From assembly GCA_001544655.2 (NCBI GenBank), contig FCOD02000043.1:1-41143 (forward strand): a stretch of DNA of 41,143 nucleotides, read 5' to 3'. Position 1 is the first letter of the stretch; the number at the start of each line of letters is the position of its first letter. Positions 25,364 to 34,692 of the stretch are shown one piece after another. The position numbers and the translations under genes were made by a program. Source of the DNA: Caballeronia turbans (GTDB taxonomy: Bacteria; Pseudomonadota; Gammaproteobacteria; Burkholderiales; Burkholderiaceae). The notes under the pieces were generated by a model that was not told where the DNA came from, searched no databases, and worked only from the letters and a program-made list of their open reading frames with translations.

Positions 25364-26311
25364 CTAGGCCTGGCCTGCCCGGCGCCCCGCGTGTGCGAGC
25401 GCCAACGCCAGTCTCGCCCCCACTTCGGCATTGTGTTTCACGAGCGCGATGTTCGTCGCCAGACTGCGCCCGCCCGTCAGCGCATCGATGCGAGCCAATA
25501 AGAAGGGTGTCAGCGCCTTGCCGGTGATGCCTTGCTCCGTCGCCTCGACGAGCGCCTGCCGCGTCAGCGCGTCGATCTCTTCGACCGCCATCTCCGATGC
25601 TTCCGGCACCGGCGTGCTCAACACGACACCCCCGACGAGGCCCAGGTCCCATTTGGCGCGGATGAAGCGTGCCTGCTCTGCCGCGTCGTCCAGCCTGAAG
25701 TCCGCGCGAAAACCGCTGTCGCGCGTGTAGAACGCCGCGAAATTGTCCTGCTCGCAACTGAGCACCGGCACGCCGTGCGTCTCCAGGTATTCCAGCGTGA
25801 GCCCGATGTCCAGGATGGACTTCGCGCCGGCGCAGACCACCGCCACCGAGGTCTTCGCCAGCTCCTGCAGATCGGCCGAGATGTCGAAGGTTTCCTGCGC
25901 GCCCCGGTGCACGCCGCCAATGCCGCCGGTGACGAATACCTCGATACCGGCCAGCGCGGCACAGATCATCGTGCCGGCCACCGTCGTGGCGCCGGGCTCG
26001 CCGCTGGCCAGCACCGCCGGCAGGTCGCGGCGGCTGATCTTATGGACATGGTCCGAACGGCCGAGCAGTTCCAGTTCGCCGTCGGTCAGGCCGACGCGGA
26101 TTCGCCCGCCGATCACGGCGATCGTCGCGGGCTCGGCCCCGGCGTCCCGAATCAGCGCCTCCACTTCGCGCGCGGTGCGAATGTTCTCGGGGTAAGGCAT
26201 GCCGTGGGCGATGATGGTCGATTCCAGCGCCACGATGGGGCGGCCCTCGGCCCGCGCGGCGGCCACGGGCGCGCTCAAGGTCAGCCACGATCGTGCAAGG
26301 TCGGTAGCCAT
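25364..26311 (-). CDS. psuG: Pseudouridine-5'-phosphate glycosidase
   Basis: The 315-residue protein matches PsuG along its length: ALESTIIAHGMPYPEN, IAVIGGRIRVGL, KISRRDLP, ATTVAGTMICA, TGGIGGVHRGAQ and AGAKSILDIGLTLEYLET, then the late NALTPFLL-like KALTPFLLARI. It cleaves pseudouridine 5'-phosphate to uracil and ribose 5-phosphate in the cytosol. The usual partner, pseudouridine kinase PsuK, is not in the window. It forms a leftward pair with the isochorismatase-like gene and diverges from the aruI-like gene over a 240-bp promoter region. Confidence 0.94.
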   Translation of the reverse strand: MATDLARSWLTLSAPVAAARAEGRPIVALESTIIAHGMPYPENIRTAREVEALIRDAGAEPATIAVIGGRIRVGLTDGELELLGRSDHVHKISRRDLPAVLASGEPGATTVAGTMICAALAGIEVFVTGGIGGVHRGAQETFDISADLQELAKTSVAVVCAGAKSILDIGLTLEYLETHGVPVLSCEQDNFAAFYTRDSGFRADFRLDDAAEQARFIRAKWDLGLVGGVVLSTPVPEASEMAVEEIDALTRQALVEATEQGITGKALTPFLLARIDALTGGRSLATNIALVKHNAEVGARLALALAHAGRRAGQA

Positions 26312-26551
26312 GTCGATGTCCTCGGTGGTGCGATGTCAAAGTATGCAGCACCACGCCATTGTGCTTCACACATCAATTCGAGTCTTCATTGCCTCATGCA
26401 GGGAAGTCATGCGCCCCATGAGATCTTTTCGATTGTCGTCGCGGCCAGGCCGCATCGAGAATGATTCCACCGATGCCCGAGACCCGCGCGCACTGTCGAC
26501 TCGTCCAGCCGACTGCGTCCGCGCTCAAACCAACCAGGAATCCGACGACCG

Positions 26552-28213
26552 ATGAACCTTCGCGAATCCAGCAAGCACTTCGACTCATGCCTTCAAACCT
26601 GTGGCGAAGCGCTCGTCACACTGCTCGAAACCTACGGCGTCGAGTACGTCTTCGGCATTCCGGGTGTGCACACCGTGGAGCTCTATCGCGGGCTTGCGCA
26701 CTCGTCGATCCGGCACGTGACGCCTCGTCACGAACAGGGTGCGGGCTTCATGGCCGACGGATACGCGCGTGTCACGGGCAAACCCGGCGTGTGCTTCATC
26801 ATCACCGGACCGGGCATGACCAACATCGCGACCGCGATGGCGCAAGCCTATGCCGACTCCATTCCGATGCTCGTGATATCGAGCGTCAATGCACGCAGCC
26901 AGCTCGGCAACGGCGACGGGCGTCTGCATGAACTTCCTTCGCAGCGCGAAGTATTCGACGGACTCGCCGCGTTCTCCCATACCTTGCTGGATGCCGCCGA
27001 GTTGCCTCAGGCACTGGCGCGCGCGTTTGCCGTGTTCGAGAGCGCGCGGCCGCGGCCCGTCCATATCGAGATTCCGCTCGATGTCATCGTGTCGCCGGCG
27101 AACGCGATGAAGGGAGCGTCCGCCGTGCGCGCGACGAAGCCCGCCGCCCATCCCGCCGCGCTCGCCCGTGCCGTGGATCTGCTCGCCGATGCCAGGCGCC
27201 CGCTGATTCTCGCCGGCGGCGGCGCCGCGCACGCCGCAGTCGAACTGCGCGAACTCGCCGAGCGGCTGGAGGCGCCCGTGGCGCTCACCATCAACGCGAA
27301 AGGACTTCTGCCGTGCGCAGCGCCGCTTCTCATCGGCTCGACGCAGTCGCTCCCGCCGACCCGCGCGATGATTCGCGAAGCCGACGTCGTGCTCGCGGTC
27401 GGAACCGAACTGGGCGAGACCGACTATGACGTGCTTTTCGATGGCGGGTTCGCGATCGCCGGACAACTCATCCGCGTCGATATCGATGCGCAGCAGGTCA
27501 TGCGCAATGCTCAACCGGACGTGGCGATCGTCGCCGACTCGCGCGAGACGTTGAGCGCGCTGTCGGCGAGACTGCACGAGCGCGCGGTGCGTCCCGCATC
27601 GCCGGACTGGGGCGCCGCGCGCGTGACGGCCGTGCGCAACGCCATCTTCGCCGACTGCGACGCCGCGATGCGATCGCAGCAGCGCCTGATCGACACGATC
27701 GTCGGCGCCCTGCCCGGCGTCATCATTGCAGGCGATTCGACGAGCCCGGTCTACGCGGGCAATTTCCTCCACGATGCGCCGGCCCCGCGCTCATGGTTCA
27801 ACTCATCGACCGGCTACGGCACGCTCGGATACGGGCTGCCCGCCGCGATCGGCGCGAAGCTTGCCGCCGGTGAGCGGCCCGTCGTGTGTCTCATCGGAGA
27901 CGGCGGCTTTCAGTTCACGCTGCCGGAACTGGCGAGCGCGGTGGAAGCGCGCGTGCCCGTGATCGTGCTGCTGTGGAACAACTTCGGCTACGGCGAGATC
28001 CGGAAATATATGGACCAGCGGAATATCTCGCCCGTCGGTGTCGATATCTACACGCCCGACTTCATGGCGCTGGCAAGCGCCTTCGGATGCGAGGCCGTGA
28101 GCGTCGACGATCCACAGGCGCTCGACGCGCAATTGCGGCGGACGGTATCGCGCGACATCCCGACCGTGATCGAGGTTCGCGAAGCCGACTGGTTTGCACG
28201 GGTGCCGTCATGA
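26552..28213 (+). CDS. aruI: ThDP-dependent 2-ketoarginine decarboxylase-like (AruI)
   Basis: A 553-residue thiamine diphosphate enzyme of the acetolactate synthase-like family. The activating Glu is Glu61 in TPRHEQGAGFMADGYAR; the ThDP/Mg motif is IGDGGFQFTLPELASA to LLWNNFGYGEIR (about residues 447-485). The stretch FGIPGVHTVELYRGL is characteristic of 5-guanidino-2-oxopentanoate decarboxylase (AruI), which turns 2-ketoarginine into 4-guanidinobutyraldehyde. The coupled aldehyde dehydrogenase (ATGA overlap) fits the next step. The arginine transaminase AruH is not seen nearby. Another branched 2-oxoacid remains possible. Confidence 0.8.
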   Translation: MNLRESSKHFDSCLQTCGEALVTLLETYGVEYVFGIPGVHTVELYRGLAHSSIRHVTPRHEQGAGFMADGYARVTGKPGVCFIITGPGMTNIATAMAQAYADSIPMLVISSVNARSQLGNGDGRLHELPSQREVFDGLAAFSHTLLDAAELPQALARAFAVFESARPRPVHIEIPLDVIVSPANAMKGASAVRATKPAAHPAALARAVDLLADARRPLILAGGGAAHAAVELRELAERLEAPVALTINAKGLLPCAAPLLIGSTQSLPPTRAMIREADVVLAVGTELGETDYDVLFDGGFAIAGQLIRVDIDAQQVMRNAQPDVAIVADSRETLSALSARLHERAVRPASPDWGAARVTAVRNAIFADCDAAMRSQQRLIDTIVGALPGVIIAGDSTSPVYAGNFLHDAPAPRSWFNSSTGYGTLGYGLPAAIGAKLAAGERPVVCLIGDGGFQFTLPELASAVEARVPVIVLLWNNFGYGEIRKYMDQRNISPVGVDIYTPDFMALASAFGCEAVSVDDPQALDAQLRRTVSRDIPTVIEVREADWFARVPS

Positions 28214-29700
28214 GCGCGCAAGCACGCCCCCTTTTCGATTTCCCGCTGCGCACCCGGCTCTTCATCGATGGCTGCTGGTGCATGGCCGAGACGAGCCGGC
28301 GTTTGCCCGTCGTCAATCCATCGACTGAAGAAACGATCGTCGACGTGGAGGCCGGCGGCCCCGCCGATGTCGATCGCGCGGCGCGCGCGGCATCGCGTGC
28401 GTTTCGCGCCTGGAAGCAGACATCGGGCGCAGAGCGCGCCGGCTTTCTGCGTGCGATTGCGCGCGGCGTGGAGGCGCATGGCGAGCGCCTCGCCGCGCTT
28501 CAGTCGCTCAACAACGGCAAGCCGATTGCCGAATCGCGCATCGACGTCGGCGACGTGGTCGCGACCTTCGACTATTACGCGGAGCTCGCGGAAACGCTGG
28601 ATGGAGCGGAAGAAGAGGTCGCCATTCCGAGCAGCGATCATCGTGCCGTGATCCGCCGTGAACCGGCGGGCGTGGTCGGCCTGATCGTGCCTTGGAACTT
28701 CCCCATGGTCACGACGGCGTGGAAACTTGCCCCCGCGCTCGCCGCCGGATGCACCGTCGTGCTGAAGCCCTCCGAATTCACACCCTTGCCGGAACTGGAA
28801 CTGGCCGCGATCGTCGAGCGCGCGGGTCTGCCGCCGGGCGTCTTCAACGTCGTGACGGGCACCGGCGCGGAGGTCGGTGCGGCGCTCACGACGCATCCAC
28901 TCGTGTCGAAGGTGTCGTTCACCGGCAGCACGGCGGTCGGCGAGCACGTCATGAAAGCGGCGGCGCAATCCATCAAGGGCGTGAGCCTCGAACTGGGCGG
29001 CAAGTCGTCGATCATCGTCTTCGCGGACGCCGACCTCGATCTCGCCGTCGATCTCGTCACGGGCGGCGCGTTCTTCAATGCCGGACAGATGTGCTCGGCC
29101 ACGTCGCGGGTGCTCGTCGAGCGGCCGCTCGCAGAGGCGCTGATCGCGCGCCTCGCCGAGCGCGTGGCGCGAACCGTCGTCGGCGATCCGTTTGCATCCG
29201 GCGTGCAGATGGGGCCGCTCACGAATCGCGCGCAGTACGAACGCGTGCAAGGTTTCATCGCGCGGGGCAAGGCGGACGGCGCGAGTCTCGTGGTCCAGGG
29301 CGAAGCGCCGGAAGGAGAAGGATATTTCGTCCAGCCGACGATGTTCGTCGATCTTCCCACAGGCAGCGCGCTGTGGCGCGAAGAGATATTCGGCCCCGTG
29401 TTGTGCGTGCGCAGCTTCGATACGGAAGACGATGCGATCGCCACGGCCAACGATACCGAGTTCGGCCTGGTCGCAACCGTCGTCACGCGCGACGGGACAC
29501 GCGGCGAGCGCGTGGCCGCGGAGCTAGAGGCGGGTGTCGTCTGGATCAATACACCGCAGCTGATCTTTCCTCAGACTTCCTGGGGCGGCTACAAGAAAAG
29601 CAGCATCGGCCGCGAGCTGGGGCCTTTCGGGCTCGCGGCATTCCAGGAAGTCAAGCAGATCCTGAGCGCGGCGCCCGGCGCCGTTCGAAAGGCTTGCTAA
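28210..29700 (+). CDS. Aldehyde dehydrogenase (KauB/GabD-like)
   Basis: The 496-residue protein starts at the ATG that overlaps the aruI-like stop (ATGA); the same frame is open far upstream but inside aruI. The family motifs are WNFPMVTTAWKLAPALAAG, KPSEFTPLPELEL, FTGSTAVGEHV, the general-base Glu261 in LELGGKS and the nucleophile Cys295 in NAGQMCSAT. It resembles betaine/4-guanidinobutyraldehyde/aminobutyraldehyde dehydrogenases. Together with the decarboxylase it would give 4-guanidinobutyrate from 2-ketoarginine. This substrate is inferred from context. Confidence 0.9.
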   Translation: MSAQARPLFDFPLRTRLFIDGCWCMAETSRRLPVVNPSTEETIVDVEAGGPADVDRAARAASRAFRAWKQTSGAERAGFLRAIARGVEAHGERLAALQSLNNGKPIAESRIDVGDVVATFDYYAELAETLDGAEEEVAIPSSDHRAVIRREPAGVVGLIVPWNFPMVTTAWKLAPALAAGCTVVLKPSEFTPLPELELAAIVERAGLPPGVFNVVTGTGAEVGAALTTHPLVSKVSFTGSTAVGEHVMKAAAQSIKGVSLELGGKSSIIVFADADLDLAVDLVTGGAFFNAGQMCSATSRVLVERPLAEALIARLAERVARTVVGDPFASGVQMGPLTNRAQYERVQGFIARGKADGASLVVQGEAPEGEGYFVQPTMFVDLPTGSALWREEIFGPVLCVRSFDTEDDAIATANDTEFGLVATVVTRDGTRGERVAAELEAGVVWINTPQLIFPQTSWGGYKKSSIGRELGPFGLAAFQEVKQILSAAPGAVRKAC

Positions 29701-29849
29701 GTCGGAGCCATGCGGTCGGCTCATGGCAACCATGCCGAGAATTCGATTGTTGCCAAAATTTTGCATCCCTAGAGTGTTCTCACCGACGCCGTTGTTGATT
29801 GACCCACCGCATTGACCGACTGCTGCACCGTTTTAGTGAGGAGTGAGCC

Positions 29850-30947
29850 ATGCAAGACATCAAACGAGGCAGAAGGCAGGCCATCAAGACCATCGGCGCG
29901 GCGCTCGCCGCGTCGAGCCTGCCGATGCCGTTCATCAGCACGGCGAGGGCGCAGGAAAAGAGCTTTGCCGGGAAGACGCTGCGCCTCTTGACGTGGTCCG
30001 ACGACACCGGCGCCGCGGCATTGCGCAACATCGCCGCAACCTTCAGTCAGAAGACCGGCGCGCAGGTCATCGCCGACCGCGCCGACGGCACGTCCGGCAT
30101 GGTGGCAAAAGTGAAGGCGGCCGGAGACAGGCCGACCTACGACGTGATCACGCTCGCGGGCGTGGGCGCTTCGGGCCTTGCGGACGCCGGACTGCTGATG
30201 AAGCCCGATCTGAACCGGCTGCCGAACCTGAAGGACGTCGACGCGAAGTACCGCACCGGCGCCAATGGTTTTGGGATCGGCTATCTGCTGTGGTCGGACG
30301 GTCTCGTCTATAGCACGTCGTCGGTGAAGGCGGCGCCCACGACCTACGAGGCGCTCTGGGATCCGAAATATGCGGGGCGGATCTTCCTGCCGCCACCGGA
30401 GTGGGCGGAAGCGGTCGATCTCGCGATCATCGCCGCCAAGATGGCCGGTGGCTCGCAGCAGAACATCGAGCCCGGCTTCAAGAAGCTCGCGCAACTGAAG
30501 GATCGGGTGCTCACGCTCGGCGAGAATCCGAATCAGGTCGCCGATCTGTTTCGCACCGGATCGCTGGATATCGGCGGCATCTACTCGCCGGCGTTCTTCC
30601 CCAATCAGTTGCGCAAGCCCGAGTACAAGATGGCCGTCACGTACGGCATGAAGGAAGGCTTCGCGACCCAGCTGATGTTCACGGTCATTCCCAAGGCGCA
30701 TCCGGGCGACATCGACCTGATCCACGCGTTCATCAACCATTCGCTCGACGCCGGCGTGCAAGGCCGCATGGCCGCCGACGTGCTGAACGGTCCGGTGAAC
30801 TCGAAGGCGGTGATCCCCGCCGAAAGCCGCGCGTTCGTGCCGTCTCCGCAACAGATCGCCGAGAACGCCGTGTTGCACGACGACAAGGCGCTGGCGGCGG
30901 TGCAGCCGGCCTGGATCAAGCGCTATACGGAAATCTTCTCGGCCTGA
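29850..30947 (+). CDS. ABC transporter substrate-binding protein, polyamine type
   Basis: The 365-residue protein starts with a twin-arginine-like signal (RGRRQAIKTIGAALAASSLP, to ARAQ) and then a family 1 / PotD-like binding fold: LRLLTWSDDTGAAALRN, YDVITLAGVGASGLADAGLL and late YTEIFSA. AGGAG precedes the ATG. It is the first gene of a four-gene importer with two permeases and an ATPase, and lies 149 bp after the aldehyde dehydrogenase. Putrescine, spermidine or a guanidino amine is a reasonable ligand; the sequence alone does not decide. Confidence 0.9.
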   Translation: MQDIKRGRRQAIKTIGAALAASSLPMPFISTARAQEKSFAGKTLRLLTWSDDTGAAALRNIAATFSQKTGAQVIADRADGTSGMVAKVKAAGDRPTYDVITLAGVGASGLADAGLLMKPDLNRLPNLKDVDAKYRTGANGFGIGYLLWSDGLVYSTSSVKAAPTTYEALWDPKYAGRIFLPPPEWAEAVDLAIIAAKMAGGSQQNIEPGFKKLAQLKDRVLTLGENPNQVADLFRTGSLDIGGIYSPAFFPNQLRKPEYKMAVTYGMKEGFATQLMFTVIPKAHPGDIDLIHAFINHSLDAGVQGRMAADVLNGPVNSKAVIPAESRAFVPSPQQIAENAVLHDDKALAAVQPAWIKRYTEIFSA

Positions 30948-30952
30948 CATCC

Positions 30953-31873
30953 ATGTCCGCACTTCTTTTCCGTCGCAGGACAGCCGCAATCGCGGACGCA
31001 GCCGTCGGGCAGCCGGCGGCTCCCGCGTTGCCCAGGGTGCCGCCATGGGTGCTGCTCGCGCCGATCCTGGCGTTTCTCGCCGTGCTCGTCGCAGCCTCGC
31101 TCGCGGTGCTGCGCATGAGCTTCGGCGTATCGGGGAACGAGTGGCACGCGCTCACGCTGCACAATTACGCGGACCTCGCCGATTCGTACTTCATGCGTTC
31201 GCTCTGGCTCACGCTGAAGCTCGCGTTTCAAAGCATGGTCTGCGCGGTGCTGCTCGCGATTCCCGTGGCGCTTGCGATGGCGCGCACGGAGTCGCGGCTG
31301 GCGCGCCGCCTGCTCCTTGCTGGCGTGCTTCTGCCGCTGCTCGTCAACCTGCTGCTGCAGGGCTACGGCTGGCTCGTGATGCTGGGGCCGGCGGGCATGC
31401 TCAATCATGCGTTGCTTGCCGCCGGCATCGTACAGCGTCCGCTGCAGTGGCTCTACCGCGAGAACGGCGTGCTGCTCGGCCTGATCCAGACCGCGTTTCC
31501 GCTCGCCGTGTTGCCGCTCGCAAGCGCGATGCGCGCCATCTCGCGCTCCTACGAAGAGGCGGCTGCAACGCTCGGCGCGAGCCGCTGGCAGACGCTCTGT
31601 CACATCGTCCTGCCGCTCGCGATGCCCGGCCTGGTTTCCGGCGCCCTGCTCGTCTTCGCTTACAACGCGAGCGCGTTCGCCGTGCCGCTGCTGCTCGGCG
31701 GGCGGCGCGTCCCCATGCTCGCCGTGCTCGTGCACGATCAGGTGGCGCCGCTCCTGAACTGGCCGGCGGCGTCGGCATCCGGCGTGGTGCTGATGGTGGC
31801 GACGCTCGTCGTCATGTCGGTCTCGCAACGGCTCGTGCGCGGCATGCAACGCACGGAGGAATCCTGCTCATGA
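30953..31873 (+). CDS. ABC transporter permease (PotB/PotH-like)
   Basis: The 306-residue inner membrane protein has about six hydrophobic segments and the cytoplasmic EAA loop YEEAAATLGASRWQTLCHIV followed by LPLAMPG, which contacts the ATPase. It starts six bases after the substrate-binding gene stop and its own stop overlaps the next permease start (ATGA). It is the first permease of the polyamine-type importer. Confidence 0.92.
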   Translation: MSALLFRRRTAAIADAAVGQPAAPALPRVPPWVLLAPILAFLAVLVAASLAVLRMSFGVSGNEWHALTLHNYADLADSYFMRSLWLTLKLAFQSMVCAVLLAIPVALAMARTESRLARRLLLAGVLLPLLVNLLLQGYGWLVMLGPAGMLNHALLAAGIVQRPLQWLYRENGVLLGLIQTAFPLAVLPLASAMRAISRSYEEAAATLGASRWQTLCHIVLPLAMPGLVSGALLVFAYNASAFAVPLLLGGRRVPMLAVLVHDQVAPLLNWPAASASGVVLMVATLVVMSVSQRLVRGMQRTEESCS

Positions 31874-32712
31874 GTACCCTGCGCCTTGCCGCGGTCATGC
31901 CCGGACGTCTGGGCCGCGCGACCAGCCTGCTCGCGACCGTCGTGCTCTTTCTCGCGGCATTGCCGATCATCACGATGATCACAATGTCGTTCGGCAATTC
32001 GGATACGCTCGAATTCCCGCCGCCGAGCTTCGGGCTGCGCTGGTATCAGGCCGCGTGGCACACGTTCGTGTCGCCCGACGCGAGCGACGTGCTCTCGATG
32101 GGAACCGCTCTGACGACGAGCCTCATCGTCGCGGTCTCGACGATGATCATCGCCACCGCGGTCTCGGTGCCCGCCGCCTACGCGCTTTCACGCTACCGCT
32201 TTCGCGGCAAGGCCGTGATAGAGCAACTGGTCGCGCTGCCGCTCGTCTATCCGCTCGTGATGCTCGGGCTTTCGCTGCTGCTCGTGTTCAACGTGCTGCC
32301 CGTCGAGCTCGGCATCTTTCGGCTCATCATCGCGCACGTGATTCTCGCCTTGCCGTTCACGGTGAAGAACTGCGCCGCATCGGTCGCATCGATCGGCCCC
32401 GAGTTCGAGGAAGCCGCGTGCGTGATGGGCGCGAGCCCGTGGCGCGCGATCGTCGATGTGGTCTTGCCGCTCATGCGGCCGGGCATTCTGGCCGGCATGC
32501 TGTTCGCCTTCATCATCTCGTTCAACGAATTCACGGTGACGTTCTTTCTATACGGCATCGATACGATGACGTTGCCGATCTGGCTGTACAGCCGCACCGT
32601 GTCCTCGCTCGATCCGACCGTGTTTTCGTTCGCGGTCGTCATCGTGCTCATCGATTTCGCATTGATCTGGCTGCTCGAAAAACTGGTCGGCGACGAAGGC
32701 GTCGCGCTGTGA
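31870..32712 (+). CDS. ABC transporter permease (PotC/PotI-like)
   Basis: The 280-residue inner membrane protein has six predicted segments and the EAA loop FEEAACVMGASPWRAIVDVV followed by LPLMRPG. The region FIISFNEFTVTFFLYG is typical of the second polyamine-type permease. The start overlaps the stop of the first permease (ATGA), and the ATPase follows after 13 bp. Confidence 0.92.
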   Translation: MSTLRLAAVMPGRLGRATSLLATVVLFLAALPIITMITMSFGNSDTLEFPPPSFGLRWYQAAWHTFVSPDASDVLSMGTALTTSLIVAVSTMIIATAVSVPAAYALSRYRFRGKAVIEQLVALPLVYPLVMLGLSLLLVFNVLPVELGIFRLIIAHVILALPFTVKNCAASVASIGPEFEEAACVMGASPWRAIVDVVLPLMRPGILAGMLFAFIISFNEFTVTFFLYGIDTMTLPIWLYSRTVSSLDPTVFSFAVVIVLIDFALIWLLEKLVGDEGVAL

Positions 32713-32725
32713 AGAGAGAACCCTC

Positions 32726-33799
32726 ATGACTCATCTGACACTTCAGGCGGTGACGAAGCGCTTTCACACCGCGTACGCAGTCGATCACGTCGATCTCGCC
32801 GTGCCCGACGGCAAGCTCGTGTGCTTTCTCGGACCCTCCGGCTGCGGGAAAACGACGCTGTTGCGGATCATCGCGGGACTCGAAACGGCAACCTCCGGAA
32901 CCGTCGCATTTGCGGGGCGCGATCTGACGCACGTGCCGGCGAACCAGCGCGATTTCGGCATGGTGTTCCAGTCGCTCGCGCTCTTTCCGCACATGACGGT
33001 GGCGCAGAACATCGCCTATCCGCTGCGGCTGCGCCGCGTCGCGAAGGACGCGCAGGCAGTGCGGGTCGCCGAACTGCTCGAACTGATCCAGTTGCCGCAC
33101 ATGGCGGACCGGCCGAGCTCGCGGCTCTCGGGCGGGCAACGGCAGCGCGTGGCCATCGCCCGGGCGATCGCGTCGTCGCCGAAACTGTTGCTGCTCGACG
33201 AACCGCTCTCCGCGCTCGACGCGAAGCTGCGCGAAGCGATGCAGGTCGAAATCCGGCTGCTGCAGCAACGCCTCGGCATCACGACGATCATGGTGACGCA
33301 TGACCAGCGCGAGGCCATGACGATGGCCGACGAGATCGTCGTGATGGAGAAAGGACGCATCGCGCAGGTCGGCAAGCCGCTCGACATCTATCGCAATCCC
33401 GTCAGCGAGTTCGTCGCCGATTTCATCGGTCTCGGCAACATCCTGCCCGTCACGCTCGACGGCACCGACCGCATCGGGCTTCCCGGCGGCCAGCAGATCA
33501 TCGTCGATGCCGCGCCGTTCGCAGGCGGCGCAACAGGTGATGTCCGCTTGCTGATTCGCCCCGAGGACGTATCGATGCGGACAGTCATGGCCAATCCGGG
33601 ACCCAACGTGCTCGCCGGAAAAGTGGCGTTCATCCGGGATGTCGGCGCGTCGCTCGAAGCCACCATCGATTGCGCCGGCTTCACGCTCACCGCGGCCACG
33701 ACCCCGCGCGAAACACCGGATCTTCGGGTTGGCATGCCCATCTTCGCGGAGCTGCCTCCGCATGCCTGCAAGCTCATCGCGGCACGTGCCGCGCATTGA
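32726..33799 (+). CDS. ABC transporter ATPase (PotA/PotG-like)
   Basis: The 357-residue protein has Walker A GPSGCGKTTLL (about residues 36-46), Q-loop MVFQSLALFPH, signature LSGGQRQRVAIARA, Walker B LLLLDEPLSALD and the switch His in VTHDQREA. The C-terminal third is the TOBE regulatory domain, as in PotA/CysA-type importers. It powers the polyamine-type importer. It ends 37 bp before the next substrate-binding gene, so the two importers may be cotranscribed. Confidence 0.93.
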   Translation: MTHLTLQAVTKRFHTAYAVDHVDLAVPDGKLVCFLGPSGCGKTTLLRIIAGLETATSGTVAFAGRDLTHVPANQRDFGMVFQSLALFPHMTVAQNIAYPLRLRRVAKDAQAVRVAELLELIQLPHMADRPSSRLSGGQRQRVAIARAIASSPKLLLLDEPLSALDAKLREAMQVEIRLLQQRLGITTIMVTHDQREAMTMADEIVVMEKGRIAQVGKPLDIYRNPVSEFVADFIGLGNILPVTLDGTDRIGLPGGQQIIVDAAPFAGGATGDVRLLIRPEDVSMRTVMANPGPNVLAGKVAFIRDVGASLEATIDCAGFTLTAATTPRETPDLRVGMPIFAELPPHACKLIAARAAH

Positions 33800-33836
33800 T
33801 TCACGCCGACCGAAACATAGTCACAGGAGACACCCT

Positions 33837-34649
33837 ATGAACACGACGACTTCCGTGCAGCGCTTCTTCAAGCGCGCGTTTGCCACCCTCGCCTTCTCGG
33901 GCGCCGTGGGCCTTTGCGCATTTGCGCCGCTCGCGCAGGCCGATGCGCTCGACTCGATCAGCAAATCCGGCGTCGTGCGGATCGGCGTGTTCGAGGACTA
34001 TCCGCCGTTCGGCTCGATCGGGCCGGACATGAAACCGCAAGGCTACGACATCGATGTCTCCAACCTCATCGGCAAGACGCTCAACGCGAAGGTCGAACTG
34101 ATTCAGGTTACGGGCGACAACCGCATGGCGTACCTCGCCGACCATAAGACCGACATGCTGCTCTCGGTCGGCAAGACGCCGGAACGCGAAAAAGTCATCG
34201 ACTTCTCGCAAGCGTATGCGCCATACAACCTGGCCGTATTCGGTCCGAAGTCGCTCGCCGTGAAGAACGCCGGCGATCTGGCCGGCAAGAGCATTGCGGT
34301 TGCGCGCGGCACGCTCGAAGACCTGAGCGTGAGCAAGGTCGCGCCGCCGTCCGCGAGCATCAAGCGCTTCGATGACCCGAATGGCGCGATCTCCGCGTTT
34401 CTGGCCGGGCAGACGCAACTGCTCGTGGTCGGCAACGACGTGGGCGCGACCATCATCGCCCGTCACCCCTCGATCGATCCCGAGCAGAAGTTTTCGCTCT
34501 TCAGCTCGCCCGATCACGTCGGCCTGAACAAGAACGAACCGCGCCTCAAGCAGAAGGTGGACGAGGCGATCGCAGCCGCGAAGAAGGACGGCACGATGAA
34601 CGCCATCTCCCAGAAGTGGCTGCGCGCGCCGCTGCCGGCCGATCTGTGA
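33837..34649 (+). CDS. Amino acid ABC transporter substrate-binding protein
   Basis: The 270-residue protein has a signal peptide ending at AQADA (near residue 38) and a family 3 periplasmic binding fold: VVRIGVFEDYPPFGSIGPD, YDIDVSNLIGKTL, DMLLSVGKTPEREKVIDFS and GKSIAVARGTLEDL. AGGAGA precedes the ATG. This family binds polar or basic amino acids (HisJ, GlnH, ArgT, opine types). Ligand identity is inferred only broadly. Confidence 0.92.
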   Translation: MNTTTSVQRFFKRAFATLAFSGAVGLCAFAPLAQADALDSISKSGVVRIGVFEDYPPFGSIGPDMKPQGYDIDVSNLIGKTLNAKVELIQVTGDNRMAYLADHKTDMLLSVGKTPEREKVIDFSQAYAPYNLAVFGPKSLAVKNAGDLAGKSIAVARGTLEDLSVSKVAPPSASIKRFDDPNGAISAFLAGQTQLLVVGNDVGATIIARHPSIDPEQKFSLFSSPDHVGLNKNEPRLKQKVDEAIAAAKKDGTMNAISQKWLRAPLPADL

Positions 34650-34692
34650 TGCGCTGCGCTTTCTCGTTCAATCGCACGCCGAGGAAACCTCG

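Noticed and set aside
26585-27772. Long leftward frame of 395 residues
   Set aside because: It is antisense to the well-supported aruI-like gene, rich in Arg/His/Gly, and has no family features; a high-G+C shadow.
27886-28209. Extra N-terminal 108 residues for the aldehyde dehydrogenase
   Set aside because: They are inside aruI in another frame and are Arg-rich; the ATGA start at 28210 is the natural one.
28048-29250. Leftward frame of 400 residues
   Set aside because: Antisense to the aldehyde dehydrogenase; no motifs.
29769-31046. Leftward frame of 425 residues
   Set aside because: It covers the binding protein gene on the other strand and has shadow composition.
31045-31869. N-terminal extension of the second polyamine-type permease
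   Set aside because: It is an out-of-frame reading of the first permease; the true start is at 31870.
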